60,272 bases of DNA from Candidatus Blautia stercorigallinarum (GTDB taxonomy: Bacteria; Bacillota; Clostridia; Lachnospirales; Lachnospiraceae): positions 1 through 60,272 of the forward strand of contig DXIQ01000008.1 of assembly GCA_019112785.1 (NCBI GenBank), in the 5' to 3' direction. The position numbers and the translations under genes are program-made. The notes under the pieces are model-generated. The model ran no database searches and had not been told where the DNA came from. It saw only the letters and a program-made list of their open reading frames with translations. Below are positions 26,001 to 35,000 of the stretch, one piece after another (position 1 is the stretch's first letter; every line of letters starts with the position of its first letter).

Positions 26001-29000
26001 CCGGTACAATTGTTGCCGGTTCGCAGCAGTCTGTTTCCTTTACTAATACATATCATGCAGATTCTGTGAACCTCAGTACAAAGGCAACGCTTCAGGTTCA
26101 GAAGAATCTGGATGGTCGTGATTGGCGAACAAGCGATGAGTTTATATTTGAGATAGCCGGCCTGGGCAATACGGCAGTTGGCAATATTACGACTCCTGAG
26201 CCTACAAATACTACTGTCACAGTGACGGACGAAACTCAAAACTACACAGCAGCGTTTGGCGATATTCAATTTACCGCTCCGGGCGAGTACCGATATGCCA
26301 TTACTGAGAATAATGATACGAATCCGATTGACGGTATTGACTATTCCGCTGCGCGCTATCGAATAGTTGTCATAGTTATTGATAATGGCACAGGAAATCT
26401 TGTTGTGGACTCTGTAGCTATTGAGCAGAGATTGAATGACGATGGACAGATACCCGAACAGCAGCCGGAAATTACTAATAACACAGTAGTATTTACGAAT
26501 ACTTATGATGTAAGCAATGGTACTACGAACATTGACGGTACGAAGAGTTATACAGATACGACCGGCGGAAATCCAATTAATGCTGATAAGTTTACGTTCC
26601 AGCTCCGGGCACTTGGTGGATTTGAGACTGCTTCCGGTACATCAGGCAGTTATACAGTAGAGGCTGCCGATGTCCCAATGCCTGAGGGGGCCGATGCAAA
26701 CCATGCTATTACTACAACGAATACAGGTTACGGTTTCGGGTTCCCGACTATCAGTTACGATGGCAATGATGTTGGCAAGACCTTTGAATACGAGATAACC
26801 GAGATCCCCGGAAGCGAACAGGGAATGACATATGATAATACTTCGTATACTGTTCAGGTGACAGTAACAGAGACTGCAGACCCGGAGAATCCTGATCAGA
26901 CAATCATCCTCGCGACACCAAATCTGACACCTCAGCAGATTGTGTTTGACAATACATATGATCCGACAGATGCTGATATTACTTTGGATGCGGGCACGGC
27001 AATCCATGGCGTTAAAAACCTGACAGGCCGTAGCATGCAGGACGGTGAAACATTCTACTTCCAGCTGACGGCAGTTAATGAACTTGCTCAGGAAGTACTT
27101 CCGATGCCGGAGATAGTTACAGTAAATGCTGACGACGACGATATGGCGTTTAACTTCAACGATATGACATTTTCCAAGACAGGTACATATACTTTTACAG
27201 TAAATGAGGTTGCCGATGAAAGTGGAACTGAAACTACTGATGATAATGGCATGACCTATGATAAAAATATTTGTACTGTAACGGTAAATGTAACGGACAA
27301 TAATAAAGATGAAGATCCTGATAACGATGGAAGTCTTACAGCTACGGTTACTTATTCCAATGTAGGGCATAACGACACCGATCAGGCAGCGTTTACAAAC
27401 GAGTATAAGGCGCACATGAACTATGGCGCTGAAGGGGCAGGCGGTATTGCAGTAACTAAGCAGATTCTTGACCGCCCCATGGCTGCAGGTGACTTTAACT
27501 TTACAATTACTGGTGAAGGTGATGCATCTGAACTTGTGACAGAAGCAGATGCAAACTTCTCTAACACTGCAGCAGAAACTGATGGTACGGTGACAATGAA
27601 TAAGCTTCAGAGCCTGTCTTTTGATCAGGATGATGCGGGCAAGACCTATACATTTATTGTGGATGAAGCGGACCCGACGGATGATAACAGACTTGCAGGG
27701 GTAGAGTACGATAAGAGCCAGTATAGGATTGATATTACTGTAGTTGATAATGGTGACGGTACAATGCATGCGGTAACTACAGTTACGAAGACAATGGATG
27801 CAGACGGTAGTGAAACTAATGAGATTATTGTGGATCATGCAGTTTCCGGTACTGAGGGATACACTGTTCCAACTTTTGGATTTGTAAATGATTACAATCC
27901 GAATGGTGCCCAGCTTGGCGAGGCTACTAACAATGCACTCCAGATTACTAAGACTGTAACAGGAGCTTCGTCACCTGAGGGTGTGCAGTATGGCTTTACG
28001 CTGACAGCCACCAGCAGCAATATGAGCAGCATTCAGGGACTCGATGATAACCATCAGGCTCATGTGAATACAACGGATATTATTGCGGCCGGTGAGTCAC
28101 AGACGCTCAGCTTCCCCACATTGACTTTTACAGAGCCGGGTACTTACACTTTTACAGTTCAGGAGGACACACCTGCGGCTGATGATGGATGGACATTCGA
28201 TACTGCGATTAAATACATCACTGTGGTAGTGACTGATCGTAATTCAGACGACGAATATGACGGTAATCTTTACATCCAAAGCGTGACAGGTAATCCTGCT
28301 GAGGCGGTTAATGAATATGAGGCTAACCCGATTACAGTAGGAGGAGACAGTACAGTTGACGGTATCCAGGTACAAAAGACTGTAACTGGTAATGATTCCA
28401 CAGAAGAATTCAGTTTTCAGTTGGAACCGGTTGATCCGGATAATGAGAAGTGGCAAAATGTTGAGTCTGTTGAACAGAACTACGATGGTATTGCTTCCAT
28501 TACAAGTGGCGTGACCCAGGAGACTCCTGTTACCGTTGAATTCGGCGGCATCACCTTTAAGGCAGTAGGGGAATATGAGTTCAACATTACCGAAATTCAG
28601 GCACATGACGATCAGGACGATCCGGCAGGCTGGACCTATGATGCTCATACCGTAAAGGTAACGGTTCATGTAACTGATGAAGACTTCGATGGACAGCTTG
28701 ATGCTGAGGTAGAATATGATAATAGTGGAGCAGTAACTGATTCTGATAAAGCAGTAACCACGGCTGCAGCATTTACCAATAGCTATCAGCCAAGCCAGGT
28801 GACAACAGATGAGGATGCCGATACTGCTATTCAGGTAACAAAGAAAGTTACCGGTGCAAATGCGATTGAGAACTTTGTGTTTACTTTGAGCCTTGCGGAA
28901 GGACAGGACGGCACCAACATCTTCGAAGGCACAGGCGATGACCTGACAGCATTTGACGGCATGACTGTAAATACAGCTAATGACATTCAAGCTGGAAAGA

Positions 29001-32000
29001 CAGATACACAGACATTCGGCGACATTACATTTACAGCTGCCGGAGACTACAAATTTGTAATTGATGAAACAACAACAACTACGGCTGGCGGTTGGACATA
29101 TGATAGTAAAACAGTAGAAGTTACTGTTCATGTGGAAGACCAGAATGGCGCATTGGTTATTACAGGTATTGATAATAATAACCCTGAATTTATCAACAGT
29201 TATACACCGGGAAGCGTTTCCCTGAGCGGAGACAGTGCTCTTAAGGTAACAAAGGTTGTAAGCGGCGGTACAGCTGCCAGCGATTTCCACTTTACCCTTA
29301 CCTTTGATGCAGAAAGCAGTTCAGGCAAAGCAGAAAATATTGAAGGCCTTAATAACGAAACCCTTACATCCACAGTTTCTAAGGATAACTTAGCAGAAGA
29401 TGGAACTGAGACAGTAAGCTTTGGAGATCTGACCTTTAAGGCAGCAGGAGATTATGTCTTTACCGTAAATGAGGACGAGGCTGACGGTGAGATACCCGAT
29501 GGCTGGACATATGATAATTCGGACAAGACAATTACCGTCCATGTAACCGACGAAGGCTTTGACGGACAGCTTGACATTACAGTAGAGGGCAACAACCCCA
29601 CATTCTACAATACTTACTATAAACCGGAAGATGCGAAATCTGTACAGGATACAAATGGCAACAATATTGACGGACAGATGGTAGGTGTAGATGATGAACT
29701 TACATATACTATCGACTGGGTAAATAACGCTGTTGATAAAAATGGCGTACCGGTCAACGCAGATGTGGTTATTACTGATACAGTTCCAGCAGGTACAACA
29801 CTTGTAGCGAAGAGCATTTCCGAAGGCGGAGTAGAGCAGGATGGAACAATCACATGGACATTTAAGAATCAGACTCCGGGAGCATCCGGACAGGTATCCT
29901 TCAAGGTAACAGTGGATGAACCTGCGAATGGAAATCCCACTGAGGATATTACAAACAGTGCTGATATCACAATCGGAGACAATGGTCCCCAGACCAGTAC
30001 TGTAACCAATCCGGTGCCGAGTAAGACAGAGACTACAAATCCGGGCAGTATTGGTGAAGGAACTGTGCTTACCTATCAGATTTCTTTCACAAATACGGAT
30101 GGAGATAATGCTTCAGCCGAAGTAGTAGATACTTTGACCAAAGGACAGGGCTATAATGCAGGTTCTGCGACAGTTCAGATTGGTAGTAATGAGGCAGCTC
30201 CAATGGAGCCGACAGCGACGACTGGAGATGCAGCAGGCGGACAGACCCTTACCTGGAATCTGACTGACCTTCCGGACAATACAGAAGTGGTGATCACATT
30301 TAAGGTGACGGTGACAAGAGATGCCGGAGCATCCGTGGACAACACAGCTACTGTAAACGGACACAAGACCAACACAACAATAACACCGTATCCTTCTGAC
30401 GATAAGAAAGATGTAGCATTTGCCGATGAGCCGGAGACTTCCATCAATGGACAGATGGTTGGTGTAGGTGATGAGATCATCTATACAATTGACTGGGCGG
30501 CAGAGGAAGATGGTGAAGTAACCGTAACAGATAAAGTCCCAGCCGGAACCCAGCTTGTCAAAGGTGATGACGCAATCTCTGATGGAGGAGTATATGAAGA
30601 CGGTACCATAACATGGGATCTCGGAGAGAAACAGGCGGGTGATAAAGGAACTGTTACATTTACTGTAATTGTAACAGAGGATGCGGTAGACGCTGATCCG
30701 ATCACGAATAAGGCGGAAATTTATGTTGGCGAAAATGATCCAAAGACTACGAACGAAGTAACAACAGATATTCCGAAGAAAGAAGTTTCAGACACAACTC
30801 CGGATACAGGAATTCAGGTAGGTGATACACTGACTTATACAATCGAGTACCGCAATGATACCGACGAACCCGCAACGGTAACAGTAACCGATATATTGCC
30901 GGCTGGCCTTACCTATACAGGAGTTCCGGAAGGACAGCCTGTACCGGAAGAGGTGACGAACGATGACGGCAGAAAGGTTCTGACATGGACAATTAAAAAT
31001 GTAGAACCGAGCAGTACAGCAAGTACCGTTACTTTCAATACGGTAGTAAATGAGAATGCCACCACAGTGAAAGATCCGGTTACGAACAAAGCAACCGTAT
31101 CCGTGGGAGATCATGATTATGATACAAATACTACCGGCGGTGATGTGGAAGTAAATACCGGAGATTTGACCATCAGTAAGGAGATTATTCTGACAGAAGG
31201 ACAGGGAACGGAGATCGACACTGACAAAGAGTTTACCTTTACAATTACACTCAGAGGTACAAACGATCAGCCGTTAACAGGTACCTATCAGTATAAGATC
31301 GGTGATGGCGATACACAGGAACTTGATTTTAATGATGAAGGCCAGGCAACATTGAACCTGAAGCATAATGAATCTGCAACAGTTACCGGACTTCCGGAAG
31401 GTGCAAAATATACAGTGACAGAAGCAGATTATACAGCGGATGGCTATACAGCAACATCAACGGAAAATGCTGAAGGAAGTATCACAGAAGCTGGATCAGA
31501 AGTTCAATTTACCAATACCTATAATCCGTCAAGCGTAGTGATCGGTAATGATACCAACGCCGGAATTACTGTACAGAAGACCTTTACCGGCCGTCAGTGG
31601 ACAGAGGGCGATGAATTCCAGTTCACAATTAGCAATATATCTGCTCCGGAAGGTGTAACTGCGCCGATGCCTGAAGGCACAACAATTACAATTAGTGCAG
31701 AGGGCGCAGAGGCAGGTATTAATCATGGTACATTTGGTAGCATGACCTTTGGCACTGTAGGAACCTATACATATGAGATTTCTGAGATTGACAGCAGTCA
31801 GACAGGAATCCAATATGACGGCCATAAGGCTACAGTGACAGTTGAAGTAACAGACAGCGGTAACGGCAGTCTCAAAGCTGATGTGACTTACGATAATACA
31901 GAGGCGGAAACTGAGTCCGATAAGGATGTGAAAGGCGCAGCGGCCTTTACCAATACTTATAACCCTGAGGAAGTGGTGATCGGCGGCGACGGAGATAACG

Positions 32001-35000
32001 GAATCAAGGTTCAGAAGACCTTGAAAGGCCGTGACTGGGCAGAGGATGAATCTTACAGCTTTACTATTAAGAATACCTCAGCGCCGGATGGTATGGATCA
32101 GACGGATATTCCAATGCCGGAAGAGACAACCATTGAAGTCGGAAAACCAAGTGAAGGCAATGTAAATAATGCAGTATTTGGTGAGATGACATTTACCCAG
32201 GCAGGTACCTATGTATATGAGATCACAGAAAACGCCGGAAATGCGGAGGGTATGACTTATGATGACCATACTACAACCGTTACAGTTGCAGTTTTCGAGA
32301 ATCAGACAGAAGGAACACTGTGGGCTCAGGTATTGTATGATAACAGTACCGCCCTTACTGAAAATGACCAGTATGTAAGCGACGCAGCGGCATTTACTAA
32401 TACGCAGGCGGCAGAAGCAGTATTTGAACTTAATGGTACGAAAGTCCTTGAAGGACGGGATTTCCAGGAAGGGGATTCCTTTACCTTTAATGTAAAAGCT
32501 GAAGACGGAGCGCCAATGCCGGATATGATTGATGAAGATGGAAATATTACCATTCAGCCTACAGATGGCAGCAGCGCAGATATCAGCTTTGGCAAGATTA
32601 CGTTCACTAAGGCAGGCGAGTATATTTACCATATTACGGAGCAGTCTGGAAATGCTGATGGCATGACCTATGACACAGCTTCTCATGACATTATCATTAC
32701 TGTAACAGATGACAATCAGGGAGGTCTGACAGCTGAGATCACTGTAGGAGAAGATCAGCTTACCTGGACCAACAGCTGGACATTCCAGTCAGGGGATTCC
32801 TTCTCTCTGGAAGGAACCAAGAACATGACAGGTAAGGAATTGACAGACAGTCAGTTTACATTCCGGGTAGAAGCCCAGGATGGCGCGCCTATGGGTGAAA
32901 CTCTTCAGGCTAACTTCAATGGAGCAGCTACAGATAATGAGGATGGAACATGGACTGCACCGATCACACTCCTGAAGAATATTACTTATACCTCTGCAGG
33001 AGACTATGTATACCTCATTACTGAGGTCAATGATGGACAGCCGGGAGTTACTTATGATACTACACAGTATAGAGTAACTGTACATGTGGCATCCAATGGC
33101 GATACAAATGCAACCATAGAGAAAACAGCAGGAAGCGCTGAAGGAGAACAGGAATGGACAGAGGCTGGAGCAGTTGTTTTCAACAACAGCTATAAGTCTA
33201 CCGGTACAGCGACTCTGGATGGCGCAGCAAATCTGGCAGGAACCAAGACACTGACCGGCCGTGACTGGATCGGAGCGAATACAGATACACTGATGGCAGA
33301 CAGTTTCACATTTCTGCTTGCCCCAGGCACTGTAGGAACAGAGAATGCAATTAACGATGGAACAATTGTAATGCCAGAGACTATGGTGGCTGTTCAAGGT
33401 GGATTCTCCCAGGGAGCAGCGGTACCGTTCAATTTCGGCGACATTACATTCAACCAGGCGGGGGAATATGTATTTACAATTTCTGAGCAGCAGCCGGGAG
33501 CAGAGGGATTTGTAGGAAATACTGGAGGAATGACCTATGATGACCATATTTATACGATAACGGTTTCTGTTAAAGATAATGGAAAGGGAGGCTTGACAGC
33601 AGAGGTTACTGATACAGAGGGAGATTCTAACTGGACCAATACTTATAAGGCAGGACCGGGAGAAGAACCTGGCAGTGAAGTCCTTTCCGGATCAGAAAAC
33701 CTGAATGTGACGAAAGTCATTGACGGAAGAGAATGGCAGGAAGACGACAGCTTTACCTTCGTGCTTACAGGCGGAGATGATGCTACAAATGCAGCTATCA
33801 ATGCAGAAGAGCCTACTGTGATCCTTCCGGAAAATGCAGAAGGAATTACAATTGATTCCGCAACAGAAAATCATCAGGCAGCATTTGGTGATATTACCTT
33901 TACAGAGACAGGAAACTACGTATTTAACATAAGCGAGCAGATTCCGGCAGATGATGAGAAACTTGGAGGAATGACCTATGATGAGACGGTTCGGGTAATT
34001 GAAGTCAGTGTGACAGATAATCTTGACGGCACTCTTACCGCTCAGGTTACGAGAGTTTCGCCGGAGGCAGGTCTGACCTTTACCAATACCTATCAACCAG
34101 GCGGATCGGTAACTGTTGAACCTGTAGAAGGACAGATTCAGCTTACAAAAGTACTGGAAGGAAAAGCCTGGGATGGTGATTCGTTTACATTCGAGATCAC
34201 TGCTAAGAGCGGAACTGCAGCAGACGGTGCTTTGATCAGGCCTGAATCCGGAAATATCCCAATGCCGGAAGAAACAAGTGTTACGGTAAATGCACCTACA
34301 GGTAAGACAGAATCCGGCAGTGATATGGCCGTCTTTGGATTTGGACCGATCACATATGAGGCAGCAGGAACTTATGTATATGAAGTCCGGGAAGCAGCAG
34401 GAACAAATCCGGGAATGACTTATTCTCAAAATGTTGCTACAGTTACAGTAACGGTAACGGATAATCTCCATGGCGGTTATGCCGCGGCAGTCAGCATTAC
34501 CGGAGAGACCTTTACCAATACCTACGCGACCAGCCTGGATTATAACGGTGAAGGCGGACTGAATATTATCAAGAACCTTGCAAACCATGATATTGGTTCC
34601 GGACAGTTTGGATTTACTGTAACTCCTGCAGATTCTGAATCAGCAGAAAAAGCAGACCTTGCTCTGGGCGGAAATCCTGTGACTGCGGAGGCTGTGACAA
34701 ATTCCGAGGGAATTGCTTCTGCTACTATCCCTGTATTTAGCAGCATGCAGTTTACACAGGCTGACAGCGGAAAGGAATATACCTATACAATCTCTGAAAA
34801 CCAGGGAGATGATGCGGGATATACCTATGACGGCACTACCTACACAGTTGTTATCTCTGTGGCAGATGACGGAAATGGAATACTTACCGTTACTACAACA
34901 GTAAGCGGCGGTGCAGATGGGGAAATGACATATACCTATGACAATACAGATTCTGCTTATGAACCGGCATCAGTAACCTTTAATAACAGTTATAATGCTA

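Noticed and set aside
26642..29290. Long open frames on the minus strand inside the adhesin gene (up to about 400 codons)
   Set aside because: They are antisense to a continuous 4,680-codon gene, are rich in Cys, Ile and Ser in a way typical of reverse reading of Thr/Asn/Glu-rich coding sequence, and lack ribosome sites.
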